Shown piece by piece: positions 1 through 8,815 of a stretch of 64,000 bases of DNA. The stretch's first letter is position 1; the number at the start of each line of letters is the position of its first letter. A program made the position numbers and the translations under genes. The notes beneath the pieces are model-generated. The model was given only the letters and a program-made list of their open reading frames with translations. It was not told the DNA's origin and did no database searches. Origin of the DNA: Arthrobacter sp. H35-D1 (GTDB lineage: Bacteria > Actinomycetota > Actinomycetes > Actinomycetales > Micrococcaceae); assembly GCF_030063185.1 (NCBI RefSeq), contig NZ_JASISP010000022.1, positions 1 to 64,000 of the forward strand, in the 5' to 3' direction.

Positions 1-135
1 GTCTTGCGCCTGCGGGTCCATCGCGACAGCTGCTCACGCTCTTCATCAGAGAGGTTCAATTCGGCCTTGGGTCGTCCGGTGCATGCCATTCAGCAATTTA
101 AACACTTATTGAACGAATTTACGACGCGGGACACT
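1..135 (-). mobile_element. IS630-family element, 5' end, cut by the window edge
   Basis: A transposase reading frame starts at ATG 89 and runs off the left edge. Its first residues read MACTGRPKAELNLSDEER, followed by a WTRRRKT segment, which matches the usual N-terminus of IS630-family transposases. The element end is probably the CTAG at 134-137, because IS630 elements insert at TA, often within CTAG, and the neighbouring remnant also ends in CTAG. Only about 30 codons are visible, so intactness cannot be judged. Confidence 0.7.
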
Positions 136-413
136 AGATGATAGTGCGGCATCATAGATGTACGCCGCTGAGTCCCTTATGGAGTCCTCCTTAGACGTTT
201 CCGTTGGGTTCGCCGCTAGTCAACGTCCTATGAAAGACATGGACCTCGCGGGCGGTACGTGATCAGTGTTAAGGGCACTATCATCGCCCTGCTCAGACGA
301 ATGAGACTTACCCAACGACTCTGGCAGTTCTTTCGCTTGCATGAGCAGGTGTTGCTACTACTGGCCGAGGAGCGATGCGCGGTAGGTGCTGGAACCATGC
401 ATCGCGTGTCTAC

Positions 414-1235
414 CTAGTGTAGTGTCTCAGTTTTCCTTGACGGTTTGGAGGGCGACGCGGCCGCGGGTGACTTTTTCGAGGATGGAGTCGGCGGGTGCCG
501 TCCAGAAGAAGGGCTTCGGGTTTTTGTTGTTGTTGTTGATCTGGATATATTCCTCGATTTTTTCGATCAGCTCTGGTACTGAGTGAAAGACTCCCCGGCG
601 CCGGGCTCGCTCGGTGAGGTCCCTGAACCAGCGCTCGACCAAGTTCAGCCAGGACGATGATGTCGGCGTGAAATGCAGGTGGAACCGGGGATGTTAACCC
701 AGCCAGACTTTCACCTCGGCATGCTTATGCGTCGCGTAATTATCGACGATGAGGTGGAACGCCAACCCTGGCGGGACTTCCTTGTCGATGGTTTTCAAAA
801 AATCAAGGAACTCGTTATGGCGGTGTTTGGGTACACGCGATCCGATAACTCTTCCCGTGGCACCCTCAGGCTTGGAAAACTGTGTCAACTCCACGATTTC
901 AGCGATCTTCGACTCCGGAATCACCGGCTTACGCCCCCGCCCGGCGCGACTGCTCCGAGTTCCTTCAACCCCTACTGAGCGAAACGCTTCCGCCAAGCAC
1001 GCACAGTGGCCGGAGAAACACCAGCCACCCGAGCAATCCACTCATTAGCTAAACCTTCAGCGGCCATCAGCAACACCTGCGCCCGCCGCACCTGACGATG
1101 AGAAGCAACCTGAGACTTGGACAAGACCTCCAAGACCTCACGCCGGGCATCACTAAGCTGCTGTGCAGGGGCTGGATTCATCATAAAACCAGCTCAACAC
1201 TCAAAATGTAAACTATTTTAGAGACACACCACTAG
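414..1235 (-). mobile_element. IS630-family insertion sequence remnant with terminal inverted repeats
   Basis: The ends are imperfect inverted repeats. Bases 414-429 read CTAGTGTAGTGTCTCA, and the complement of 1220-1235 reads CTAGTGGTGTGTCTCT, 13 of 16 identical. CTAG at both outer ends fits TA-targeted insertion. The interior carries a broken transposase. At about 820 bases the element is shorter than usual IS630 elements (about 1.1 kb), consistent with an internal deletion. It is unlikely to move by itself. Confidence 0.75.
427..1184 (-). pseudogene. IS630-family transposase pseudogene (frameshift, nonsense codon, internal deletion)
   Basis: Three pieces of one transposase are visible in order. 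The N-terminal helix-turn-helix is at 1184-972 (ending WRKRFAQ). The middle part is at about 980-694, with the DDE-region motif DNYATHKH. The C-terminal part is at 691-427 (SSSWLNLVERWFRDLTERA). The reading frame shifts near 975. An in-frame TAA at 694-696 interrupts the sequence after EVKVWLG. Near 858 the sequence jumps from KPEGAT directly to GRVIGSRV, whereas family members carry roughly 85 more residues there, including the first catalytic Asp (MDEKSQ-type motif). The gene is therefore dead by three independent lesions. The size of the deletion is from family knowledge, not measured here. Confidence 0.8.
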
Positions 1236-1814
1236 GGTGGCCATTGTGCAGCAGTCCTCCTGGGTGAAGCTGTATTTGCCGCGTTGATGGTTGGTTGTGC
1301 CCGGGACTGGACCCACCGAACGTTATAGGTGTGTCGCTGCAGGAAACGGATTCTGTTGTGTCGTAAGCAAGAGAACCTCGGTGGTTCTGCAGTATTTTGG
1401 GTCCGTTTTTCGCGCTAGGAGCTACCCGTTGGGGTGGAGCTCGCCGGCGGGTGAGACGTACCGGTAGAGGGGTTGGCGGGTTTCACAATATGGGTCTCGG
1501 GCTGGGTCTTGGCAGACATCGCGAGACGGCTTTTCGTTGGAGGCAGTGTAAAGATCCGTCCCCCCTGCGTGTCTTTGGGTCCGGGCTGAAGCGTTGGCCC
1601 TAAAGATGCCCGAGGAGCAACGGAGGCCATGGGAATGGAAACTTTTCTATCGGGTGGAGACAGTGGAAAGGCCGACACCCGCTGGGGTGCCGGCCTTTCC
1701 ACAGTCCATGGGCCTGACCATCTAGGACGAGGGCCTGAGTTTAGATTGATAGTCCGGCCCGAATGTCGTTCTTTCGAACCAGGCCAAGATTAGTTGACCT
1801 CCCTTGTCCGAGGA
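1236..1814. other. Intergenic stretch, no credible gene
   Basis: I see no open frame here with a ribosome site or a recognisable product. The only clear structure is the strong hairpin at 1663-1702. Confidence 0.5.
1663..1702 (-). terminator. Hairpin downstream of the BCCT gene
   Basis: GTGGAAAGGCCG at 1663-1674 pairs with CGGCCTTTCCAC at 1691-1702. After one mismatch the stem continues CACCC/GGGTG, with a 4-base loop. It lies about 110 bases past the stop codon of the transporter gene. No T-tract follows, so it could be a factor-assisted terminator or an mRNA 3' end stabiliser. Confidence 0.55.
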
Positions 1815-3923
1815 CTACTCCAAGGTGGGATCTGTTCTGGGAGTTAATGGCGAGGTGTGAGTGGAAGCGTAGTCTTCCTGGCCCAGGGCGGTAAGGAAGC
1901 CGAGGTGGCCTTCGTAGCGGGCTAGGACGTCGTCAATGATTTGTTGCTGGGTCACGCCCATGAGGTCGTAGCCTTCGGAGCCGGTGGATGAGAAGACTTC
2001 GGCACGGTAGTAGACATCCTCTTCGTGGAAGGTGCGTCCACCGAAGGTAGGGATGGGGGCCTGGACGGCTTGGATTTGGTAGAGGAAGTCGCGGTGGTCT
2101 GGGATAGCGACTACTAGCGCGTAATCGGTGATACCGGCGTATTCGCTTGCGACAGCGGTCAAGGTGGCGTGGTGGTTTTGTTCGTTGAATTCTTGGGTTA
2201 CTTCGGCGAGGGCGGGTTGCGCGGTGTGTTCGATGAATTCCACTAGACCGGTTTTGGTGGGGTAGGAGCGGATCCCGGTTAGTCGTTGGCGCCAGGTGCG
2301 CTCCGGTCCGTCGCTGCCGTGGACTGCTTTTGATTGTTGGCGGAGTGCTTGGCCTTCACGTTGTGCCCGTTCTATCCGTAGTGCTTTGAAGAAGGATGCC
2401 ATGACCAGCCAGGCGATGATGGTTACTGGTAGGGCGAAAATCAGTGTGGCGTGTTCCATGGTGGTCACTCCGCCTGCTACGAGCATCGCGATGGTGAGAA
2501 GTGCGGTGAGGATGGCCCAGAAGATGCGTAGCCATTTGGCCCCGTCTTGGGTTGCGTTAGTGATGCGGGAGGAGAAGTTGGACATCATCATGGCGCCGGA
2601 GTTGGCGCTGGTGAGGTAGAACAGCATGCCGGAGAGGGTGCCGAGACCGATGAGGAAGGCGGCTCCGGGGAACATTTCCAGGAGCGCGTACCAGCCTCGT
2701 TCGGGGCTGTCTATGGCGAGTTGAGCGAATTCTGTGTTGCCGTTGAGGACCTCGAACATGGCGCTGTTGCCGAAAATGCTCACGACGAGGAAGTCACAGA
2801 GCACGGGGATGGTGATGGCGGTGATGACGAACTGCCGCAGGGTTCGTCCGCGGGAGATGCGTGCGAGGAATAGGCCCACGAAGGGTCCCCAGGCGAGCCA
2901 GAAGGCCCAGAAGAAGAGGGTCCAGCCGGCCATCCATTCCGAGCCGCCTTCTTCGTAGGCGAATGTTTGCATGGTGCGTCCGGGCAGGGTCACGGCAAAG
3001 CGGCCAATGTTCTCCATGAGAGCGTTGAGGAGGAACGCAGTCTGACCGGTCACCAGGATGTACAGCAGCAGGGCTGCGGCGGCCCAGATGTTGAGCTCTG
3101 CGATCCAGCGGATTCCTTTGTCCACTCCGGAGGTACATGCGGCGATGGTGAGCACGGCGGCGACTATCACCAGCGCGATTTGCAGGGCTAGGCCCTGCTC
3201 TAGGCCAAACATGAGAGAGAAGCCGACGTTTAGCAATACCGCGCCGATGCCCATGGCTGTGGCCACCCCGAAAACGGTACCCACGAGGGTGACGATGTCG
3301 ATCGTGTCGCCTAAGCCTCCCCGGATGCGCTTACCGAGCAACGGGTATAGGACTGCCCGGATTGATAGGGGGGTGCCCCACCGGTAGGCGAAGTATCCCA
3401 TGGCCATGCCGAGCAGCGCGTACATGGACCAGCCGGCTATTCCGTAGTGGAACATGGTCCATACCACTGCGTCCTGGGCTGCGGCCGCTGTTTTGCCATC
3501 GCCTTCTGGTGGTGTGATGTATTGGGTGATGGGTCCGGTTACGGAGTAGAACAGCATGTCAATACCGACACCGGCGGCGAATAGCTGGGCTACCCAGGTG
3601 AAGAGTTTGTACTGGGGACGGGAGTTATCTGGGCCCATCCGCACCGAACCTACCTTGGAGAAAGCCACCCACAACACAAAACCGATCACGACGGTGACGG
3701 TGAGTACGTACACCCAGCCAACGTTCGCTGCGACCCATAGCGTGACGACTCTCATGGTGTCGTCGGCGTTAGTGGGGAACACCATCGCCCAAAGTGTGAA
3801 AGCGAGGATGATGACAGAAGCAATGATGAACACGATCCAATTGACCTTGGGAACATTGCTCTCGCTACTTTTAGCGCGTTCCATGTCGGGGTCTTTGACC
3901 GTGTTGGGTCCGATAGCACTCAA
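1815..3923 (-). CDS. BCCT-family transporter, BetT-like (choline/betaine type)
   Basis: A secondary transporter of the betaine/carnitine/choline family with about twelve membrane segments, importing a quaternary ammonium compound. The family hallmark is WAFWLAWGPFVGLFLARISR. TM3 carries GVGIDMLFYSV: an Asp in the GxGxD motif, as in proton-coupled BetT/CaiT-type members rather than the sodium-coupled GMG type. A soluble C-terminal domain of about 150 residues follows the last helix, as in E. coli BetT, where it takes part in osmotic regulation. An upstream ATG at 3956 is open, but TTG 3923 has GGAG eight bases before it and is preferred (702 residues). It is the last gene of a minus-strand group with three cupins, which suggests uptake of a substrate that the cupins help to process. 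Choline versus another betaine cannot be decided from sequence. Confidence 0.85.
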   Translation of the reverse strand: MSAIGPNTVKDPDMERAKSSESNVPKVNWIVFIIASVIILAFTLWAMVFPTNADDTMRVVTLWVAANVGWVYVLTVTVVIGFVLWVAFSKVGSVRMGPDNSRPQYKLFTWVAQLFAAGVGIDMLFYSVTGPITQYITPPEGDGKTAAAAQDAVVWTMFHYGIAGWSMYALLGMAMGYFAYRWGTPLSIRAVLYPLLGKRIRGGLGDTIDIVTLVGTVFGVATAMGIGAVLLNVGFSLMFGLEQGLALQIALVIVAAVLTIAACTSGVDKGIRWIAELNIWAAAALLLYILVTGQTAFLLNALMENIGRFAVTLPGRTMQTFAYEEGGSEWMAGWTLFFWAFWLAWGPFVGLFLARISRGRTLRQFVITAITIPVLCDFLVVSIFGNSAMFEVLNGNTEFAQLAIDSPERGWYALLEMFPGAAFLIGLGTLSGMLFYLTSANSGAMMMSNFSSRITNATQDGAKWLRIFWAILTALLTIAMLVAGGVTTMEHATLIFALPVTIIAWLVMASFFKALRIERAQREGQALRQQSKAVHGSDGPERTWRQRLTGIRSYPTKTGLVEFIEHTAQPALAEVTQEFNEQNHHATLTAVASEYAGITDYALVVAIPDHRDFLYQIQAVQAPIPTFGGRTFHEEDVYYRAEVFSSTGSEGYDLMGVTQQQIIDDVLARYEGHLGFLTALGQEDYASTHTSPLTPRTDPTLE

Positions 3924-3956
3924 AATTTCAACTCCAGTTCTTCGTCGTTGCTGCAT

Positions 3957-4343
3957 GAAAACAGCACATTATGGTGGTGTACACGGTCTTTAAAGGATCG
4001 CTCAGCTAAAAGGTTCCCGCTGTGGGCAGTGGTGTCCCCTTGACGTGCCGATAACGGACCAAAGCCTGAAAAAGCCTCTGCCCCTACCGCAACAAGCAGA
4101 TACTGCATAGCTGTTGCCAGAGGCGAAGGCACTGCCAGGAAAAGAAAGCTGAACACGGTCACCATCGGCGAACCGGGGGTAAGGCCAGAAAGCCGCCAGC
4201 GCTGTCTTCGACGTGGAGGACCAAGAAAGTGCAGGTGAAACGGGTGCTGCCTGAACTGGTACGTAGCCGGCGCCTGAAGGCGGCGGCTACGTACCAGATT
4301 ACTTAGTGATGCTCAGTAATATTCAGTGATGCTTGGTGTTGCT
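3957..4343. other. Intergenic region between the BCCT and EutQ-like genes
   Basis: No gene is seen. It must hold the promoter of the transporter gene if that gene is transcribed separately, and it contains the hairpin at 4256-4297. Confidence 0.5.
4256..4297 (-). terminator. Long hairpin after the EutQ-like cupin gene
   Basis: CTGGTACGTAGCCG at 4256-4269 pairs with CGGCTACGTACCAG at 4284-4297, and the stem continues for about 19 pairs with one mismatch around a TGAA loop. It lies 47 bases beyond the stop of the cupin gene and would separate it from the transporter gene. There is no T-tract. Confidence 0.6.
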
Positions 4344-4718
4344 TTAGGACATGGAGCCGTGGGCGGTGAAGAAGCCTAGGCCGTAGTCGGGGGTTTCGAA
4401 GGTGATTTGTGATCCGGCGGGGAAGAAGAGGACGTCGCGTTCCTTGGCGTGGGTTACTTCTCCTGTGACTCGGTCGGTGAGTTTGAATTCGCCCTTGATG
4501 ACGACTTTCATTTCATCGACTTCGTAGGTGTAGACCAGGGGTTCGGAGGCTTTGAGTTCGAAGAATCCGCTACTCATCACTGATCCGTTGGGGTGGGTGA
4601 GTGAGTCACCGATGAATGCTTCGACGCCGGGGATGTTCATGGACGGAAGTCCGATGAAGCCCTTTTCTACCTTGTGGATCGCGCCGGTCTTGGTGGGTGT
4701 TCCGAGAACTGTTTCCAT
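4344..4718 (-). CDS. EutQ-like single-domain cupin
   Basis: A 124-residue beta-barrel protein resembling the C-terminal cupin of EutQ and related ethanolamine-utilisation proteins. The core reads DEMKVVIKGEFKLTD, then DVLFFPAGSQITFETPDYG. The usual His ligands of the first cupin motif are absent (EVDE in their place), so it may act without metal or with unusual ligands. The start has an AAAGGAG-type site just upstream (complement of 4723-4730). It is second from last in a minus-strand group: cupin, cupin, EutQ-like, BCCT. A role in metabolism of the imported amine is inferred only from context; a sensor or isomerase role is equally possible. Confidence 0.7.
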   Translation of the reverse strand: METVLGTPTKTGAIHKVEKGFIGLPSMNIPGVEAFIGDSLTHPNGSVMSSGFFELKASEPLVYTYEVDEMKVVIKGEFKLTDRVTGEVTHAKERDVLFFPAGSQITFETPDYGLGFFTAHGSMS

Positions 4719-4798
4719 TGTTTTCTCCTTTGAAGGGTGGTGCGTAGCTCTGACTTATGGTTGTCAGGACTGTTGTGGGTGGGTGGTCTTTGGTGGGG

Positions 4799-5161
4799 TT
4801 AGAAGATGACGAAGACTTTGCGCAGGGTTTCGTGGATTTCCCAGTTCCCGCTCCAGCCGCGGGGGACGAAGACCGCGTCTCCGGGTCCCACGAACTCGGG
4901 CTGCCCGCCGTCGGCGGTGATGGTCATCGACCCGGAGAGGACGTGCAGAAATTCGTGTGTTTCCAGGACCCAGCGAGAGGGCCCGGCCGTGCATTCCCAA
5001 ATACCGGATTCGGCACCGTTCTCGTCCTTGAACAGGTAGCTTCCGCGAGTATCCATCTGCGGACCGGTCGCTTCAGGACACGGACCCCAATCCTCTAGCT
5101 CCGTAACGTTCTCCGCGTCGCGAATCAGGCTGGCAGAGATGGAGGGTGTCTGTGCGGTCAT
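4799..5161 (-). CDS. Cupin-domain protein of the ureidoglycine-aminohydrolase-like (DUF861) type
   Basis: A 120-residue single cupin. Motif 1 is THEFLHVLSGSMTITADGG, and the C-terminus has GPGDAVFVPRGWSGNWEIHE, the GxxGxW(E/T) ending typical of the DUF861 cupin_3 group. The frame is open upstream to 5227, but ATG 5161 has AAAGGA seven bases before it and is the chosen start. Proteins of this group often sit beside amine or ureide catabolic genes; specific reactions are mostly unknown. Here it is flanked by two other, different cupins. Confidence 0.75.
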   Translation of the reverse strand: MTAQTPSISASLIRDAENVTELEDWGPCPEATGPQMDTRGSYLFKDENGAESGIWECTAGPSRWVLETHEFLHVLSGSMTITADGGQPEFVGPGDAVFVPRGWSGNWEIHETLRKVFVIF

Positions 5162-5456
5162 GAGATTTCCTTTTCGTGGGGGACTACCAGCCACTTTTGC
5201 CGATAGAAATATTTGTTGGTGATTCACAACGGACCAAAGCGCCCTCAGCTGCGGTATGCACAGTCTTCCGCCTTGTCCAGGCGTGCTGTTAACCCACGTC
5301 CAAGAGGACCTATGCCCACTGACAAAGCGGAGCGTGATTATTCCGGCTTCGACTCCGGATTACCACGCCCGCTCCACTGGTCATACCAGAGGAGTTGATC
5401 AACCTCTAGGGGTGGAACAGCGTACAAGCGTTCTGTCGTGCGGGGATCTACCAGGG

Positions 5457-5948
5457 TTAGAGTTCTTCGTATTTGAAAGAGTGTGACTCTTCACCGTCGG
5501 GGTTGGGGCCATAGATGGTGTACATCCGGGCGTAGACGGGTGCTGAGTATCGGCCTATCCCTCCGGGATTAACGCGTGCCGAATCGCCTGGCTTCAGGAT
5601 GACAGTCTTGCCTTGACTCTCGATGTGGAGCTCGCCCTCCAATACGAAAGCAGTTTCGCTGTGTGGGTGGAAGTCCTCCCAGGCGCAGGCCTTCAGCTCC
5701 CATTCAGAGAGGATGAAGTCGTTCCATGCGCCGGTGGGGTGGGAATTGATGAACCTGCAGCTCAATCGACCCCAATCACCCTTTAGGGCCTTCATGGGCT
5801 CCGCTGGCCAGAAATCAATTGCTTCCCCCGACGTCACTGTCGGGGTTTGAGGGGTGCCTGTAGCCATGGCTTTAACCGTCTCTCTCTCATCGGAAGTCTT
5901 TAGTGGCACATCAGTCATACGGTCTGATGTGGTGCAGGTGATCAACAT
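5457..5948 (-). CDS. Cupin protein with HxH-type metal motif
   Basis: A 163-residue single cupin. The first motif is complete (HPHSETAFVLEGEL: His, His and Glu ligands), and the second, PGDSARVNPGGIGRYS, lacks the usual His. It is the first gene of the minus-strand cupin group and is divergent from the TetR gene at 6111. The start is uncertain: no candidate ATG (5948, 5918, 5867) has a good ribosome site. ATG 5948 lies just downstream of a possible -10 (GATAAA on the minus strand), so a leaderless mRNA is possible. Substrate unknown. Confidence 0.7.
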   Translation of the reverse strand: MLITCTTSDRMTDVPLKTSDERETVKAMATGTPQTPTVTSGEAIDFWPAEPMKALKGDWGRLSCRFINSHPTGAWNDFILSEWELKACAWEDFHPHSETAFVLEGELHIESQGKTVILKPGDSARVNPGGIGRYSAPVYARMYTIYGPNPDGEESHSFKYEEL

Positions 5949-5995
5949 CCCATCGTTGTGATGTTTATCACCGTATATGGACTAGTCTCACATGT

Positions 5996-6016
5996 ACAGT
6001 TGTTCAAATCAACCGT
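5996..6016. promoter_or_regulatory. Candidate TetR operator in the divergent promoter region
   Basis: ACAGTTG-N7-CAACCGT is an inverted repeat with 6 of 7 arm positions matching. It lies midway between the divergent cupin and TetR starts, where a TetR autoregulator and local repressor would be expected to bind. Related GTTGATCAAC-like palindromes occur at 5394-5403 and 5937-5946. Confidence 0.4.
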
Positions 6017-6110
6017 TCTAGACGAAAAGTTTGGAATATTCTTTTGACCAACACACCTTGACGTACGCGTCCTCGACCGGGGGCGAAACCGGAAGACTGG
6101 AGAGTGAACC

Positions 6111-6698
6111 ATGCGGGTATCGGCAGAAGACCGCAAAGAACAGTTGATTGCGGCGACCATGGAATTGATGCGCCGTGAGGGTGTTCAGTCGGTGACCATG
6201 CGGGAGATAGCCAAAGAGGCTGCTGCCCCCTTGGCCGCGGCTCATTATTGCTTTGGCAATAAAGATGGGCTTATGGATGCCGCCGCCGAAGCATGGTTCC
6301 AGCACATGAACCGCTTTTCCAGCGACGTCCCCGTTCATTTGGGACTTCGCAAAGCGGTGGAAGAAGTGGCCGAAGGATACTGGGGCTCACTGGAGGAAGA
6401 TCCAGCAAACATGCTCGCTCAGATGGAACTCATTCTCTGGGCCACACGAAATCGTGCCGTCAGCCCGCTGGCCACCAAGATTTATCCCGACTACGAGGTG
6501 GAACTCGGAAAGATTTTCTCCTCCGCAGCCCACAACAGTGGTGAACAATGCCTCATCGCCTTCCCCCTGCTGGTCAGGTCCTTCCTCGTGGTCTTCGAAG
6601 GAGTAGCCATTCAATGTATGACCGACCCCGAGGCGATAGATCACCGCGGACTGTTCTTCCTGATGATCGATGCGATCCTGATCAAAGCCGGCCTCTAA
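6111..6698 (+). CDS. TetR/AcrR-family transcriptional regulator
   Basis: A 195-residue one-component repressor. The N-terminal helix-turn-helix (residues about 8-55) has the family pattern: RKEQLIAATMELMRREGVQS, then TMREIAKEA and HYCFGNKDGLM. The C-terminal ligand-binding half is not diagnostic. GGAGAG lies seven bases before ATG 6111. It is divergent from the cupin group with about 160 bases between the starts and probably controls that group and itself; the ligand may be the substrate of the BCCT transporter or a breakdown product (inference). Confidence 0.85.
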   Translation: MRVSAEDRKEQLIAATMELMRREGVQSVTMREIAKEAAAPLAAAHYCFGNKDGLMDAAAEAWFQHMNRFSSDVPVHLGLRKAVEEVAEGYWGSLEEDPANMLAQMELILWATRNRAVSPLATKIYPDYEVELGKIFSSAAHNSGEQCLIAFPLLVRSFLVVFEGVAIQCMTDPEAIDHRGLFFLMIDAILIKAGL

Positions 6699-7311
6699 CC
6701 GCAGAACTCCCGACGTCGTTTGAATGCTTTGAGGGTTGGGACGTGTTTCGAACGCGGCATCTGAGCGACAGCCTCAGCCCTTGGAGTCCTCAGGCCCTGA
6801 AATTGGGCCTGGTCCTTGTGGAGATTCCGACTTCGACGATCGGGTAGACCAAGGGACGTCGGCCGGGGAGAAAGGGGTGGGATGTTGTTGAGTTCCTCGG
6901 TGAATAGTGGCAGTGTCTGGACGACTCGTGGGCTACAGGGCACCCTGAGCGTGGTAATGACTTGGTCTGACGGCAGGCAGAGCGTCGCACTTATCGCCGT
7001 CCACCTGTCACCAGAGACCTACTCGAGAAGTTGCCGTTCCACTGCCGATTTCATCCAGAGAAGCTCCCGGCCCGAATATTATTTCGTTTTCGCGGGCGAC
7101 GCGGACGTACCCGGGAAATATGAGAATAAGCGCAGGTCATCTGCCTTCATGGGCTTCCGTTGACCCTTGACATCCCGAGGCGATCCGACGTCGAATATTG
7201 ATCAGGCATCGGGCAATGGTCGGTGAGGACCAGCCATCGCCACCAGCAACGAAGAAGCCCTGTTCATGACTTGGATTATGATAAAAGTTTCAACCTTTTC
7301 ACCCGGAACGA
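6699..7311. other. Intergenic stretch, no credible gene
   Basis: Several short frames exist on both strands, but none has a ribosome site, a plausible domain or coding-like composition. I see nothing recognisable until the promoter-like sequence at about 7312. Confidence 0.45.
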
Positions 7312-7331
7312 TTGACTTGAACGTATGTTCA
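7312..7331 (+). promoter_or_regulatory. Promoter-like TTGACT with overlapping palindrome
   Basis: A -35-like TTGACT at 7312-7317 is followed immediately by TGAACGTATGTTCA (7318-7331), an inverted repeat of TGAAC around GTAT. An operator overlapping a promoter spacer is the usual layout for a repressed gene. It lies 52 bases before the small gene at 7383. Confidence 0.4.
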
Positions 7332-7382
7332 TGTCAGGCTTTCACTAATGTAGTGACCCGCCTCACAAAGGAGTTGTTTATC

Positions 7383-7598
7383 ATGCGTAGTCAAACCATC
7401 GAGCAGTTGGAAGTCCTCGTCCCCACACGTGATCAACTTCACGACTTGCTCAATAACGCAGAATCCGCGCTCCGGCAGGTGGCAATGGTCCAACGTTCTG
7501 CTGGCATCATGGTCACCCGCCATCATCCCGGCCGGTACACGCTCTCGCTCAATGACACTGTTCCCTTTGGAGAAACCTGGGAACAGTCGCTCTCCTAA
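7383..7598 (+). CDS. Small hypothetical protein (71 aa)
   Basis: I do not recognise this protein. The start at ATG 7383 is well supported by AAAGGAG nine bases upstream. The first half is predicted mostly helical (TIEQLEVLVPTRDQLHDLLN, then a helix with SALRQVAMVQRS); the C-terminal part is short and beta-like, with no Cys and no membrane segment. It stands alone, preceded by a promoter with a palindrome at 7318-7331 and followed by degraded sequence. It could be a small regulator or a remnant of a larger locus cut by the nearby IS110 insertion. Confidence 0.55.
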   Translation: MRSQTIEQLEVLVPTRDQLHDLLNNAESALRQVAMVQRSAGIMVTRHHPGRYTLSLNDTVPFGETWEQSLS

Positions 7599-7787
7599 CC
7601 GCCCAATGACGATTGCCCTGCCGGACCGCAGCCGGGGAGCACTTGAATGTTTCTAGCGCTGTGTCCGTGAAGGCTGGCGCTGCTTTTCACGTAATCTGAA
7701 TGGTCTCGTGTCAGCCCCAGCAGTGTCCTTCATTTCAACTCCTGACTCGCTGAGTCGCGGGTCGCCAGCGAATCGGGGCCAGCCATC

Positions 7788-7910
7788 ATGTGTAGTGAAG
7801 CGGTGCCACCGGCCTGCGTTGTGACGTACAGCGAGATCGAACGTGCTTTGGGGATTGATCCCTGGCACGCGGGCCGGGCCGTATTATTGCTGGATGATGA
7901 CGTGCCGTGA
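7788..7910 (+). pseudogene. Possible fragment of an MGMT-like (alkyltransferase-like) protein
   Basis: The frame from 7788 reads PPACVVTYSEIERALGI and ends with GRAVLLLDDDVP before TGA at 7908. The pattern P-P-x-x-V-V-T-Y-x-E-I followed by a GRAV/DDDVPW-like end resembles the DNA-binding domain of alkyltransferase-like proteins. Only about 40 codons remain and there is no ribosome site, so this is at most a relic. Confidence 0.25.
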
Positions 7911-8214
7911 TGACGATTTGCTTAGCCTTGATCTCTAATTGTTCTTAGCAGGTCTGGTACCCGCTGGCAGGATGGTGCTGATCCACCGGGATGTGACTCA
8001 GCCGCGATCTGGTCTTTGACAATGGTCAATGTGCCTTTCGGTAGACCCGCCCATCCGGGTGGAGCGGCACCGGCCTGAGCTCTTGCCATGGCTGGACAAA
8101 AAGGTTGGCCGCAACCACTGGCTGCGTGCTTCATTAGGGCTTTGCCTGACAACAACTCTATTCCAGATCGATGCCGCCTTGACGGCTTTCAACTGGAACT
8201 GGAGGATCACCGTC
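7911..8214. other. Short gap before the IS110 remnant
   Basis: No gene is recognised. This stretch may include the left end of the IS110-type element, but IS110 elements lack clear terminal inverted repeats, so the boundary cannot be drawn. Confidence 0.35.
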
Positions 8215-8815
8215 ATGACCATGGTGACGGAAAAGTACGCATACGTCATTGGAATTGACACCCATACACTGACCCATGCCTACACCATTCTCAACACCCG
8301 CACAGGCGCATGCGAGCGATGCGAGGCATTCCCAGTGAGTCCCGCCCGGATGCGGCGCGCGATCGCTTGGGCAGGGCGGAACACCGCCGGAGAGGTGCTC
8401 GCAGCGGTGGAAGGAACCCGCTCCTGCGGGGCCTCAATCACGACGGCACTAACCGTCGGCAATATCCTGGTGGTTGAGGCAAAGCCGCCGAGGAAGCAGG
8501 CCCGTGCCGGAGTCGGGAAAACCAACGAAATCGACGCAACGGCCGCCGCAATGAGCGTGCTGGGCAAAGACCCTACCGACCTCCTGCAGCCACGGGCTGA
8601 GGGAGTACGTTTGCGATCAGTGTGCTGCTGGCCAGTCGGCAGCGGATCGACCCCCAACGCACCATGAACCGCGACGCCGTCAATGCCCTGGTCCGCGAGA
8701 TCGATCCCACTCTCGACACGCGAAAGGCCTTGACCGACCGTCAGCTTGCCGACATCAGTGCCTGGCGCCACCATGCCGGCGATACGACTGAGCACCTCAT
8801 CGCACGGGAAGAGGT
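8215..8815 (+). pseudogene. IS110-family transposase, N-terminal part, frameshifted and truncated
   Basis: The gene starts at ATG 8215 with GGAGG nine bases upstream. The DEDD-type N-terminal domain is clear: YVIGIDTHTLTHAY, then VEGTRSCG, and KTNEIDATAAA. Near 8600-8620 the frame changes; the continuation reads VLLASRQRIDPQRTMNRDA and TLDTRKALTDRQLADISAWR to LIAREE at about 8815. The C-terminal region with the conserved Ser-containing domain is missing. The element has been cut at its 3' side by whatever brought the following PIN-like fragment. Confidence 0.75.

Noticed and set aside
6816-7163. 115-codon plus-strand frame in the gap after the TetR gene
   Set aside because: No ribosome site, no recognisable domain, and overlapping frames on the other strand are equally long.
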